Assembly (NCBI GenBank): GCA_023634235.1 | Contig: JAMKCF010000013.1 | Location: 16,121,705 to 16,185,704 of the forward strand | From: Pisaster brevispinus | Lineage: Eukaryota > Echinodermata > Asteroidea > Forcipulatida > Asteriidae | Direction of reading: 5' to 3' | DNA length: 64,000 bases | Shown here: positions 31,601 to 54,151 of the stretch, piece after piece | How the letters are laid out: each line of letters begins with the position of its first letter | How positions within the stretch are numbered: the stretch's first letter is position 1 | Notes under the pieces: model-generated | Told to the model about the DNA's origin: nothing | The model's database searches: none | Seen by the model: only the letters and a program-made list of their open reading frames with translations | Made by a program: the position numbers and the translations under genes

Positions 31601-31837
31601 CTCTTTCCATTTCAGGAGGGTGAGAAGACAATGAAAGACAAACAAGACGAGGAAGAGAGAAAGAAGAGAGAGGAAGAGGAGAAGAAAATGAAGGAGGAAG
31701 ATGATGAAGATGACGACGAAGACGATTTCAAAATGAACCAAGATGATCTTGAAGGCTTTGATGAAGGAGATGATCTAGCGGAGGAATTTGAAGGAGACGA
31801 GGAAGATGATGAAGCGCTTAAGAAAGATGAATTGTAA
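22636..31837 (+). CDS. CALR: Calreticulin
   Basis: ER-lumenal lectin chaperone and Ca2+ store. Exons are 22636-22732, 25852-25953, 27191-27394, 27625-27719, 28292-28501, 28706-28819, 29635-29778, 30771-30863 and 31616-31837, giving 426 aa with closed phases. A signal peptide precedes DVFFQDQF. An in-frame ATG at 22648 is an alternative start. The N-domain keeps Cys107 and Cys139, the expected disulfide, and a third Cys165. The P-domain from about 206 has three type-A repeats (such as [12 protein letters not shown]) and three type-B repeats (such as [14 protein letters not shown]). Three of each is diagnostic for calreticulin, since calnexin has four. The tail from about 355 is Lys/Glu then Asp/Glu-rich and ends KDEL with no membrane segment. 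An ERSE upstream predicts induction by the unfolded-protein response. Introns hold MITEs, SINEs and a block repeated in three introns. Confidence 0.97.
24745..24937. mobile_element. MITE-A copy in calreticulin intron 1
   Basis: A full-length copy with both GCAGAGCTGCCAAC ends. Possible flanking repeats are imperfect (TTGAAG before, CTGTAG after). Confidence 0.8.
25148..25368. mobile_element. MITE-D copy in calreticulin intron 1
   Basis: A palindromic element with ends like CCCAATTTCATAGAGCTGCT / AGCAGCTCTGAAATTGGG and internal ACCAGTTAC and GGCTGGTAACC inverted blocks. Family members lie at 34207-34391, 39160-39312, 47067-47385, 51647-51816 and 63188-63455. Confidence 0.75.
25540..25790 (-). 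repeat. tRNA-Leu-like SINE fragment in calreticulin intron 1
   Basis: The minus-strand tRNA-like head at about 25730-25790 (GACCAGAACTTGATTCCGGTG ... CGCTTGGCCA on plus) is followed by body sequence shared with 54405-54724. Confidence 0.6.
26524..26652. mobile_element. MITE-A fragment in calreticulin intron 2
   Basis: A degenerate, shortened copy. The left ACAGCTGCCAACTCT end and the GATTGTAAGATGCAAATGTT block remain, but the right terminus is lost. Confidence 0.65.
26865..27080. repeat. Two tRNA-derived SINE ends in inverted, hairpin arrangement
   Basis: CTTGGGTGGGATTCGAACC at about 26877 on the plus strand and GGTTCAAATCCCACCCAAG near 26990 are inverted copies of the same B-box end. The intervening TTTGCCATTCTAG and CTAGAATGGCAAA also pair. 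The minus-strand copy has an A-box-like TGGTCTAGTGGTAAGAC. Relatives lie at about 46675-46830 and 56590-56790. Confidence 0.7.
27455..27540. repeat. Intronic repeat block, copy 1 (calreticulin intron 3)
   Basis: Contains GATGAAATGGCTT, ACCATCTTTCGGGGCTGAGT and GATCACTAAA in the same order and spacing as the blocks in introns 4 and 6. It is more diverged than those two. Confidence 0.7.
27830..27990. repeat. Intronic repeat block, copy 2 (calreticulin intron 4)
   Basis: About 160 bases nearly identical to 29330-29475. Shared segments include GAGTCTGGATCTCTTTTTGA, GGTGAGGTGATGAAATGGCT and TGATGTTTGGCCACTTTCTG. Confidence 0.8.
28000..28152. mobile_element. MITE-E copy in calreticulin intron 4
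   Basis: A palindromic element typified by AGGCCTGGAATTTCATCTTT at one end and GGCCTCCGTGTAATTCCAGG at the other, with internal GGGCACC..GGCC words. Other copies are at 30430-30560, 36983-37122, 41620-41770, 58662-58830 and 60308-60396. Confidence 0.65.
29168..29287. mobile_element. MITE-A internally deleted copy in calreticulin intron 6
   Basis: Both ends are present (AGAGCTGCCAACTCTCC, GTTGGTAGCTCC) but the AATAAACC internal part is missing, giving about 120 bp. Confidence 0.7.
29330..29475. repeat. Intronic repeat block, copy 3 (calreticulin intron 6)
   Basis: See 27830-27990. An 80-base core appears identical between these two introns. I did not see the block outside this gene in the window. 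Confidence 0.8.
30430..30560. mobile_element. MITE-E copy in calreticulin intron 7
   Basis: AGCCTGGAACTACACGGAGG to GAAATTCCAGGCCT, about 130 bp, near-symmetrical ends. Confidence 0.7.
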
Positions 31838-34020
31838 AACGATGCTTATGGGGAGGTTGGGGTTTTTTCAATTTTTTTCTTTTTTTGAGAGAGAGAGAGG
31901 GAAAAAATTTATATAGTTTAGTTTGTAAAATAATAACTTATGCTGCAATACGTTTGAGCTAAAACTTTTGCGAGTTGCGGCTTGCAGTTTTTATTTTTTT
32001 TTGTTAATTTTTGTGGATTTTCGCTTTCACTTTTTCAGGTGAATTTCTACAACGAAGCCTCGATGGCTGGTAAAAGTTTTTCAATATCTTGAACACGTTG
32101 CAGTTTGGTGTTTTATGGGATGTTTTTTAGGGTGTTGTACTGACCGACAGGATCCGCAACCCCTGTTGGAATTACAACTGTACAGTACAAATCATTGTAT
32201 ACTTGTTTATTTCGTATGGTGTTATTGTGATGCTTATTTGAGCAAACAACCATAAATTTCCAGCAATTTGATATTTTCAGCATAAAACATACCTACATGG
32301 GAAGTTGTTTGTTTCCTCAGCAAACATCTTTGTTTTCTGCCCAAAACAAGTGAAGTGACTGAGGCTGTGGTCATTGACGTCAGTGGCAGTGTTGATCTAA
32401 TTGAAGTGGCAACCCATTGCCGCTGTTACTAGGTAATAGACACCTCCCGTACATTGCGCCCGGCTCTGGCGTTGATTTATTTTTAACTACGCATTACAGG
32501 CCACTATGACAGTGATGGGTGCCAACGTGATGTTAGATGAAACCTGCTTACAGAGTGTATGCAAGTTTTACTTGTCAAAGTAATGGCAAGAAAAACGTAG
32601 GGTAAGGACATTTCATGAAAACGACAACAATTTGATTGGTTCTATAGCTACACCTAAGGCTGCCATGGTTGTTGACTCAAAAGAGTCCAAGTTTCACATA
32701 GACTGGGACCTTTTGTACAACTGTAGTTTGTGTCTGTTTTGAGTAGGGAACTAGACATTGAAATCTATGAATAGAATGCGACACGACCATTTCATTAAAG
32801 CTTATTGTTGGTTGTCAATTAGTTTGGTTAATAAGAACTCTGTGTGGCAGTGTTACTTGTTGATGATTGTAGATTGCTTTTTTCTCTTTGGTCTATTCAA
32901 ATTATATCATCCCAAAGTGTGAAGATATTTCAACAGGTGTTTTAATAATCAGTACAGAATAATGTATGCAATCATTAAACAGATTTTAATAATGCTGTAT
33001 AAAGTTGCACTCTCCTTTTGAAGGAAACCTGAAAGTAATTTCGGTCGAGTGAAGGGACTTAATAGGAGTACCATGTCAAGTTTATATGAACTCATGACAT
33101 GTTCCTGCAGTCATTTTGGTCCCTGTTTTGAGCATTTCATACCCAGTGTGGCTGTGGTGAGTCTCTTGTTAAACAGAATGGGTTGTATAAAAGATGAAAT
33201 TCCAGGCCAGTTTTAATATACTCAAAGCTTTTTCATAACCATCTGTTCATATTATGCATCAAGGTTACGTGTATGTAACTTTTAGAGTTGATCTTTGGCC
33301 TGAAGTTGAATTTATTACACTTCATTGTATTGACATGTTTTATTCAGTGATACATTTGTGAACAAAATAACAAAATCATCTCTTTAGAAAAGGTTGGTTA
33401 TCTTATTCTACCTTTGAGGGTTTCAACTGCTCATCTGGAAGAGTTCAAGACTTAAACATTTACTCTCAAGTCTGTAAGGGTTGGTTTTGTACAAAAATAG
33501 CGGAATACATTTAACTGACGAAAAGAACAAAAATAATAGTTTGATGTATTGGAGATGAGTGTTTTGTGGCAACTTGTTTTATTTTTTACCTTAACATAAT
33601 AGTGATGAAGTTTTTTTTTATTTTGAATGTTGCTGAACATTTTTTTGGATCCTGTGTTTGAAAAGATAGAATTTAGGGTTGGGAAGGACTTGAGGGAATT
33701 GTTTGTTGGAAAATAATTGTTCATTCAGTCTTAACCAACCCAAACCCTCTCAACGCAGCCGTAGGTTTTGCCTGAATTTATTTGAATCGGTCAAACAAGT
33801 CCAAACCAAGCTGGTATGGGTCAAGGCTAAATTAACCTTCTTGGAGCTCAACATTCTCGAGTGATGATAAACCATAATATGCTGAGGAGTTAATGTGGAT
33901 ATTTGACAGTTTAAACCGATTATCCATTAATGCATAAGAGTTAATCATGTTTCAAGTTGTGACAACAAGTAAACCTCTCGGTGTTTAATAAACTGTGATC
34001 TTTGGATTGTCCTGGTAGTC
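31838..34020 (+). other. Calreticulin 3' region
   Basis: About 2.2 kb without a gene after the calreticulin stop. A canonical AATAAA lies at 33987-33992, about 2.15 kb after the stop, so this may be a long 3'UTR. Closer poly(A) signals are weak. Confidence 0.4.
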
Positions 34021-34206
34021 ACATAGTGGTTTGTTTTTCCCTATTATCTATGTACTTTTAGCCATATTATATAGGTTTGAGATACATGTATTATGCTTTA
34101 AAAGGCTCTCAAATAAAATGATCACCCACCATGTCACAAGTAAAAAAATTTTTACGAGTTTGAATGTTGTACTTTATGAATGTTCTCCATCATCCAGCAG
34201 GGCACG

Positions 34207-34391
34207 ATTTCATAGAGCTGCTTAAGCACAAAAGAAGCTTAAGCAAAGCAAATGTATGCTTACCAGAATAAGGCTACCATGAGCAGGATACCAGTCACAT
34301 GTTCAGTTTGTGACTGGTATCGTGCTCATTTCTTGCTCAGCAGAAAATTGTTAAGCAATATTTGTTGCCTAAGCAGCTCTATGAAATAGGG
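34207..34391. mobile_element. MITE-D copy
   Basis: Ends TTTCATAGAGCTGCTTAAGC and its inverse at about 34370-34391, near-symmetrical throughout. It lies just 3' of the calreticulin 3' region. Confidence 0.75.
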
Positions 34392-34439
34392 CTCTGGTAT
34401 TGAATAGTTATATGTATTCTGTAATCAAGTCAAAAAACT

Positions 34440-34710
34440 GGACTTGCTATTTAATTGTGACGACGGTTTCATGTCCTATCCCGGAAGCATCATCAGGCCG
34501 ACTGATTTTGTGAAAAAGTTGATGACCTGTTATGGGGAACCATGAAGGCATCGAGGGATCTTGATAGCTGAACTGGGGCCCACCAAGTTGTGGCGCAGAC
34601 CCCCTCCTCTGTTGAGAGATGGCTTCTTCTCTTGTTACATAAATTGCCTCTTCCACACCTCTTTCAACCCAACTTCCCTCTGTCCAAACTTACCGTCGTC
34701 CTCGTTTGTG
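34440..34710 (-). mobile_element. Decayed Penelope-like element, GIY-YIG end
   Basis: On the minus strand, VERGVEEAIYV in one frame is followed in the next frame by KPSLNRGGGLRHNL. A one-base shift separates them. This is the characteristic end of the GIY-YIG endonuclease domain of Penelope-like retroelements as I remember the family. About 80 bases further on is CTGATGA ... GAAAC, a hammerhead-like signature (34466-34496). No reverse transcriptase portion is visible, so this is a short, frameshifted 3' fragment. Confidence 0.6.
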
Positions 34711-35136
34711 AGTTGTGTCTGAAGAAATGCTCAGTTTTAGATATGGGAGCAAAACCCCTAATTGGGGAAAACCCATGCAGTCAAGTAAAGACTGAAAACC
34801 CAATCCACGTGCAAGGCTTCGGGTCTGAGTTGAGATTCGAACCAGGGTCCACAGAGTTAAAAGGCAGGGAAAGAAACTACTAAAAGCCAACATGATGACC
34901 TGATGAATATACTCTTCTGTGAAATAGATATCAGTAATGTTAGGGTTGCAAACTTATTGTAGGTAAGTGATTTTGTTTACTTTGAATGTTGGTGGGTAGA
35001 TTACATCTTGTAGTTAGACGGCCGCTTTGGTCAGTGATGCAACTTGGAGGGGAGGGGAAAATACATTGGGGGGAGGGGCTTTTTATGTAATGAACATTCA
35101 TTTCATCTCATTGGTGGGGGGGGGGGGGGGCAGCCG

Positions 35137-35271
35137 ATTTCACGAAACGCTAGGATTAATCCTATCTTGGAGTTAGGATTAATCTTAAGGTTTACATGTT
35201 ACAGTGCAAGGCTGGGACTCGTCCTAAGTCCTAAGATTAATCCTAAGTTAGGAAGAGTTTGGTGAAATCGA
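35137..35271. mobile_element. Palindromic MITE-F copy
   Basis: Ends CGATTTCACGAAACGCTAGG and its inverse near 35255-35271, with TAGGATTAATCCTA words internally. A diverged relative lies at about 52088-52210. Confidence 0.7.
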
Positions 35272-35665
35272 CGGCTGAGCACCCTATCCTTGGGGGATGA
35301 CCAAGCCAGCTGCCTTTTCTTGTGTTTTTTTGTGGACCAATTTAAAAAGCGCAGATGGCTTGATTCTTGAGGTAACTTTTTTGAGTCTTATTTTGGAAGC
35401 ATTTAGGTAGGAAAATAGTGCACCATTTCCTTTGTGAAGTCTTTAAGTTATAAACCCTAAGATAGCTCTATCAGAGAAGTTGACCCTGTTCTACTACCAA
35501 GATAATTCAACCCTCCCTTGTACCCCGCCCATAAAACAGGATAAGAAGAGAGAACATCCAGTCGCTTGACCTATTTGTTGCCATTCTCGCAAAACTGGTA
35601 CGTTACAATGACACGCGAAGCGATAAGTGGATAAATGGACTGAAACAAGTTTAATAGTTTTCAAG

Positions 35666-48517
<12,852 letters not shown>

Positions 48518-48597
48518 AGGAGCCAAATCATACAGCATGAGCTGATACTGGCCCAGCTACAGCCAATAGTGGCTGGCTTTGAATTGTGCGTACTGTC

Positions 48598-49062
48598 TGA
48601 TCTTGGCCTGGCCAAGCCAACTTTGGTACATACTGCCTTACATTTGCCTGTCCAAGCCAGCTTTGGTCAATACTGTCCAACTTCGGCCTGTTCAAGTCAG
48701 CTTTGGTAAATACTGTCCAATATTGGCTTGCAGCTTTGGTAAATACTGTCCAATATTGGCTTGCAGCTATGGTGAATACTGTCCAATATTGGCTTGTCGA
48801 AGCCAGCTTTGGTAAATACTATTCAATATTGGCTAGTCCAAACCAGCTTTGGTAAATACTGTCCAATATTGGCTTATCCAAGCCAGCTTTGGTAAATACT
48901 ATTCAATATTGGCTAGTCCAAACCAGCTTTGGTAAATACTGTCCAATATTGGCTTATCCAAGCCAGCTTTGGTAAATACTATTCAATATTGGCTAGTCCA
49001 AACCAGCTTTGGTAAATACTGTCCAATATTGGCTTTTCTAAGTCAGCTTTGGTCAATACTGT
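48598..49062. repeat. Minisatellite in the TRAPPC13 3' region, about 42-bp unit
   Basis: About ten copies of units such as CCAGCTTTGGTAAATACT and GTCCAATATTGGCTTGTCC start about 80 bases after the TRAPPC13 stop. Alternate units (TGTCCAATATTGGCTTATCC / TATTCAATATTGGCTAGTCC) form a higher-order 84-bp period at 48780-49030. If the poly(A) signal at 49146-49151 is used, the array is transcribed in the 3'UTR. Confidence 0.88.
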
Positions 49063-49145
49063 CCAGCAGTGGCCTGTCTAAGCCGGCTTAAGCCAACTTT
49101 TTCCAAGATAGGTAGAATGTGAGCCCCTCATTTGTTGTAGATAAT

Positions 49146-49151
49146 AATAAA
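49146..49151 (+). terminator. Candidate TRAPPC13 poly(A) signal
   Basis: AATAAA about 630 bases after the stop and just beyond the minisatellite. A second candidate is at about 49489. Confidence 0.4.
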
Positions 49152-49789
49152 TGAAAGTATGTGAGCCTGCTTTGTTTATTCCAAATAACTGAACATTTAC
49201 GTCTAGAGTAGAGACAACACAGTATCTTTATTTCCAATGACATTAAGTCTCAGTGTATTCGAATTAAAAAAAAACCCCAAAAATATACTTGCCTGTCTGG
49301 TAAAATACTGCTCTAACCCAGAAAGTTTTTCCATATTGTCACGGACCAATTTTAGTAGGTTATATAAAAATGCTTCTCTTATACAAAGCACCACACACAG
49401 AAATATTTCTCCCCAAAACATTGAAAGAAATATTTATATGGATGACTAAACTTATTAGTGTACTTGTATTGTTGAGAATAACCATGTAAATAAAATTTAA
49501 AATATATAATATAAATATTCAAGTGTCTGTCGTTATTTCCCTTCATAGAACTAGTATACCAGTAGTAATGCCATCCCAGTTTATTGAGTGAAAAAACTAG
49601 ATAATCTTTCTTGTTCTTTAATTTTTCTTCTTCTTCATCTTCTTAACATAAATGTACAACAGCTTCTTATCTATCTTTGCAGCCCAAACTGCCGGATAAC
49701 ACCAGAGATCTTTTTTTCCTATTAAGCAAAGAAGCATGTTATAGTGACTTGTCTTAATTTTGAAAAGCTTTATTTCTGTCATGAGAATG

Positions 49790-50405
49790 AGAAAATAAAA
49801 ATACTTAAATAACAATAGACAGTAATAATAAAGAATACTTAGTATAGCGCCTAAAAAAGGCCCTCGTGGCGCTTGAGGAGAAAAAACTAAATTGGGACTG
49901 TAGATTGTGTGAGTAGGCTTGTTTGAACAGGTTAGATTTTAAGTTTTTCTTGAATGTTGTGATGGATGGAGATGATTTGACAGTCAGGGGAAATTGGTTC
50001 CACACTCGGGCTGATGCTGCAGAAAATGACCTGTTACCCAAAAGAGTAAACGTCCTGGGCTGATGAAGCATCTTGAGCTCATTCGAACGCAGTCCGTTGT
50101 ATGCTGAGGTGTATGGATGGATGAGGTTAATGAGGTATTCTGGAGCGTTGTTGTGAAGGACTTTGTAAACAAATAGGCCAAGTTTGTACTGAATTCTGTG
50201 TGATATTGGCAGCCAATGGAGATCCTCTAATACAGGAGTGATGCAGGAATATTTACTGGTGAGAGAGACTAGTCTGGCGGTGATATTTTGTAGACGCTGC
50301 AGACGGTTTAGTTGATTTTTATTGATGTTGTAAAGTAGTGAATTGCCCATGTCGATTTTGGAAGTGATGAAAGCATGAACCAGTATTTCAGTGGTGTGTT
50401 TGTCG
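49790..50405 (-). mobile_element. 5'-truncated non-LTR retrotransposon (CR1/L2/jockey-like)
   Basis: An intact minus-strand frame of about 197 codons starts inside the element (HTTEILVHAFITSKIDMGNS) and ends near 49805. It carries the C-terminal post-reverse-transcriptase region of CR1/L2/jockey-type LINEs: NRLQRLQNITARLV, HWLPISHRIQYKLGLFVYK, APEYLINLIHPY, RSFSAASARVWNQFP. The 3' end has the GCGCTATACTAAGTATTC tail typical of CR1-type elements. It is truncated at about 50405, where a SINE-body-like segment begins. The frame is undamaged, so the insertion is fairly recent. Confidence 0.85.
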
Positions 50406-50690
50406 CGATATATGGCGCTTTATCACACTAATTAATCCATTTTCTTTTACAAGATATGCGGAGCTATATTCGAACCATTTATTTACATAGCACCATATAA
50501 CTGTTTACACGGTGCTGCGGTGAAATCTGCAGCCAACCATACCAGAAAACACTGGGGTGAACCTCTTCTCTTAACGATGAGTGTACTGGGTTCTTTCATG
50601 GCTTTACGTCCCATCCTAAGGAAGAAGCAATAATGGTTAAGTGTCTTGCTTAATGACACAAGTGTCAAGACCAGGAAATGGAAACCAGTT
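50405..50690. repeat. SINE body segment abutting the LINE
   Basis: Matches 39365-39665 (ATGCGGAGCTATATTCGAAC, CTGCAGCCAACCATACCAGA, AGAAGCAATAATGGTTAAGT). It begins with a GATATATGGCGCTTTATCAC LINE-like tail, which suggests SINE/LINE tail sharing. Confidence 0.6.
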
Positions 50691-51348
50691 TTTACAAGGA
50701 GTGTGTGGAAAAACAAAAGTGTTTTACTTTTGTGGTTTATTAGTTTGACTGAATTTTTACACAGTACATAATAATTCAAATAATACCAAACACGGGCGAT
50801 ATAAACAGACGGATATGCATCAATATCCCAATAAAGAAGATAGACTTGGGGATTCTGGGATACTTGACCAGGATTTTAAATTTTGAGTACATACTTTTCT
50901 CTCGAAGGTTGATTGACACATGTACATAAGTCTGACACAAAATTTGACATTTTCAATTGTCATTTTAAAATTAAATTAAGTTATACTTTTGGTAACATAA
51001 TTTTTAAATCTTTTACTTTAATCTTCACTGTAAGGTGAGGGAAGCAGTGGAAAGTGGCAAAGATATGAAGTTAGTTACATTCACAGCTTACCAACAGCAA
51101 ATAGATGCATATAAGATAATGATCCTATAGACCTTTATCATGGTGCGGCCATCTTAATATCTCCCATTCAAATCAATGTAACCAAACCGAGGCTGGAAGG
51201 AGAAATAGTCTGGTTCCTTTTTCTACAAGGAATGTTAGCAATCATCACTGTTATTGGATACAGGTAACACGACTAAGATAGTGGCAGCATGATAAAGGTC
51301 TATTGAACTAGGAGTACAGAGGTTCTGCCCAATGGTGACTTACAAAGA

Positions 51349-51546
51349 GCAGAGCTGCCAACATTTACATCTTGCAATTACAGAGATTTTGTACAAGCAG
51401 GACGATGTTTAGAATTACATCTAACATATTAGGGACAAAGCTTCCATAATCAGGGAGACTGTAAAATGTATTCATCAGAGCATGGAAAGATTGGCTTATT
51501 TTCAGGGAACTTTTTTGGCAGAATCAGGGAGAGTTGGCAGCTCTGC
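51349..51546. mobile_element. MITE-A copy, intergenic
   Basis: A full-length copy in reverse orientation relative to 24745-24937, with intact GCAGAGCTGCC / GGCAGCTCTGC ends. Confidence 0.8.
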
Positions 51547-51646
51547 AAAGTGATTATATAACATTGGAAAATTCACGTGCAAATGGAACAAACAAATAAA
51601 GCACAAAGAAATGCAATTGGAATGCAACAACATATAAATACAATGC

Positions 51647-51816
51647 CAAATTTCATAGAGCTGCTTAAGCAGTAAATGGTGAAAAGTGAGCAGGATACCA
51701 GTCACAGATTGTAAATGTGGAATGGTATTTTGGCTGGTTACCTTATTGTGATAAGCATGATTTCGATTGTGCTCGGCTACTTTTTTTGCTTCAGCAACTC
51801 TATGAAATTGGGCCAC
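51647..51816. mobile_element. MITE-D copy, intergenic
   Basis: Ends AATTTCATAGAGCTGCTTAA and AACTCTATGAAATTGGGCC, about 170 bp. Confidence 0.72.
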
Positions 51817-52735
51817 GGTTTCAGACCAGGGAAATTTTTTTTTGTTTTTGAGATTTATCTGACGATTCCCAAGATTTTACTACATGCAGTCAGTTTATTA
51901 AATTAATCCCGTTTACATTGCTACAATATGCTGCATTACAAACGAATGGGGTGATTCAAACTGGATTGATCTAAATGAAAAAACTGAAAGCCCTTGGCAG
52001 AGAGGAATATCAATTTTATGGGAAGAGGTTGTTAAATTTCAAATTTTCCTTTTTTCTTAACAAATCCTCGTAAGCATTAATTGCTCGGTTTCACAAAGCA
52101 CTAAGATTCATCTTAAGATGAGTTATCAGTATTACCATAATGATTAGTAGTGTGGCGTCACACTTTGCTTAGCGAGTCAGATCGATTCCCAGTTAAGATC
52201 AATCTTATCTCTTTGTGAAAACGGCCCCTGGTTTAGTATGCACAGGGTTGAAAGTCATTCCTAACAAAACAGCCTGAAACTATGATCTAAATTTCAGGAG
52301 GTATATTGAAATGATGTCCACCTTTTGGTAACCCCTGGAGTTTAAGATTTCAAGGAGCTCCTGGGGACAGTGTCCTCAGTGCTGGGGAAGTAAATCAAAG
52401 AGCAGGATTTCTTTATACCTGAAGAAAATAACGGCTATTAAGCATATAAAAAAAATGCTGAAGATTGTCATCCCTGGATGTAGTATTTGTTTAGCAATCG
52501 GTAATTAACCATCGGCTACACTGAGAACTGTTTTTTTTCTTCCCCCCCCCCCATCTTCTTCTCTTGGCTTTGTGCTGAAAGCAAGTGATACAAGTGTCTT
52601 GCTGCTTGTACTCATTTTACTCATGTTGCTAACATTATTTTGGATTGGTGCTTAAAGCAAGAGATGTTACAGGCTTTGGAATTTTTGTCAATCTTAAAAC
52701 ATTTAAGTTTTAAGATTACCCAAACTATACCCTGC

Positions 52736-53035
52736 CTTTAAAACAGGCAGGGTATACTTTTGGTAATTGTCAAAGACCAGTATCCTCATCCTCACATGCG
52801 TTAAAATAATAAACCTGTGAAAAATTTGGCTCAATTGGTCATCAAAGTTGCAAGAAAGTAATGAAAGAAAAAAACACCCGTGTTGCATTGGAATTGTGTG
52901 CTTTCAAATGCCTGAGACATGAAGCCTTTCTCAGATTAAAATTTTGGGATGAAAGATATTTAGATTACCAAGTAAGTTTTTATGGTCATTAATTTTTGGG
53001 GTGATTACCAAAGGTATACTCTTCCTTTAAATATC
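52736..53035. mobile_element. MITE-C copy, intergenic
   Basis: The best-preserved pair of ends: AGGCAGGGTATACTTTTGG on the left and the reverse complement of CCAAAGGTATACTCTTCC on the right. About 300 bp. Confidence 0.75.
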
Positions 53036-54121
53036 AATGTGAAAACTTTAAATTATTCAGGGACTAACAGAGTGACGACCTGGTCTTCTCTGCCTGGTGA
53101 TTCTGGGTTGGTGGACACTGTTATGGACCTTGCTTTTGGCTTGGTCCACCAACAGCAGCCAGCCACCAACCAAGGTCATAAGCATGCAGTGTAGACCAGC
53201 TCATCACACTGTTATTCCCATTAATAAATACCTTTACCTAAAAAAAAAAAAAACCCACTGTAAAAATCATCAGAATCAGCAAAATATTTAAAAATGTTCT
53301 ACTCATGTAAAGGGGTCGTTCCTTCACCAGTTCAACTTTTATGGCACCTAATCCCTTTAACATAATTAAGTGTTTATGCATATTTAAAATGGAAATACTT
53401 TGGTGTTTGGCTTTATGTTAAGCATAATGTTTATTTCATATGCTACCAGGTACCTTAAATTGATACATATTTTCCCGTTCACGCATACGTGTAGTATGCA
53501 GCACCAAAATCTCTTGCAAAAATTTAAAAAACAAAAACATGCACAAACGAAAAAGTTGATTGGGTAGTTCCCAGCAAAACATCCAGCTTTTGCACATCGC
53601 ATTTGAACACACCCCCACGTGACCAGTCTTCAACCAATCAGAGTACATAAACTCTCTCAGGTATTTATTAGTATCAGTTAAATGATAAGTTATAACTGTT
53701 TATTCTTTATGCAATACCAGAGGGTAGAAACATGACATTAAAAATCATTCAAAGATTAACAGCCTTTCACACAGAAATATTTCTCAAGGCTGTAAGTACC
53801 AGATACAATTTTACACCAAGTCTGTTTTATTAGCTTAAAAATTGAAAATTAATTTCCTGATAGCCATCAATACTGCACTGTGTTTTGACTTGAACAAAAG
53901 TGGCATTTATAACCGTGAAAAAATCATTTCTGCTTGCGTGCATTTATTTTGCTTGTCATCAAAACAAACTCTACGCTTTGTTAGTATGAAATAGCATAAA
54001 TAACAAAGGAATAGCAAGGTCTGGTTTGACAAAACGTCAGCCTGCATTAAAATTAAAAACATTCACAACAGGTTTGACAGTGACAAAGAAAATAAACTTG
54101 GGGTAGGAAAGAACATAGAGC

Positions 54122-54127
54122 TTTATT
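54122..54127 (-). terminator. Candidate SGT poly(A) signal
   Basis: AATAAA on the minus strand, only about 25 bases past the stop codon. That is unusually close, so a more distal site is also possible. Confidence 0.3.
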
Positions 54128-54151
54128 ATTTTATTTTTTTTGGGGGGGGGT

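Larger units (their letters stand above)
51820..54150. other. Intergenic stretch between the LINE and SGT
   Basis: Contains the MITE-F relative (52088-52210) and a MITE-C copy (52736-53035). The rest is AT-rich with no recognised coding sequence. Confidence 0.5.

Noticed and set aside
22636..31837. Calnexin instead of calreticulin
   Set aside because: Three P-domain repeats of each type, no transmembrane segment and a KDEL end all fit calreticulin.
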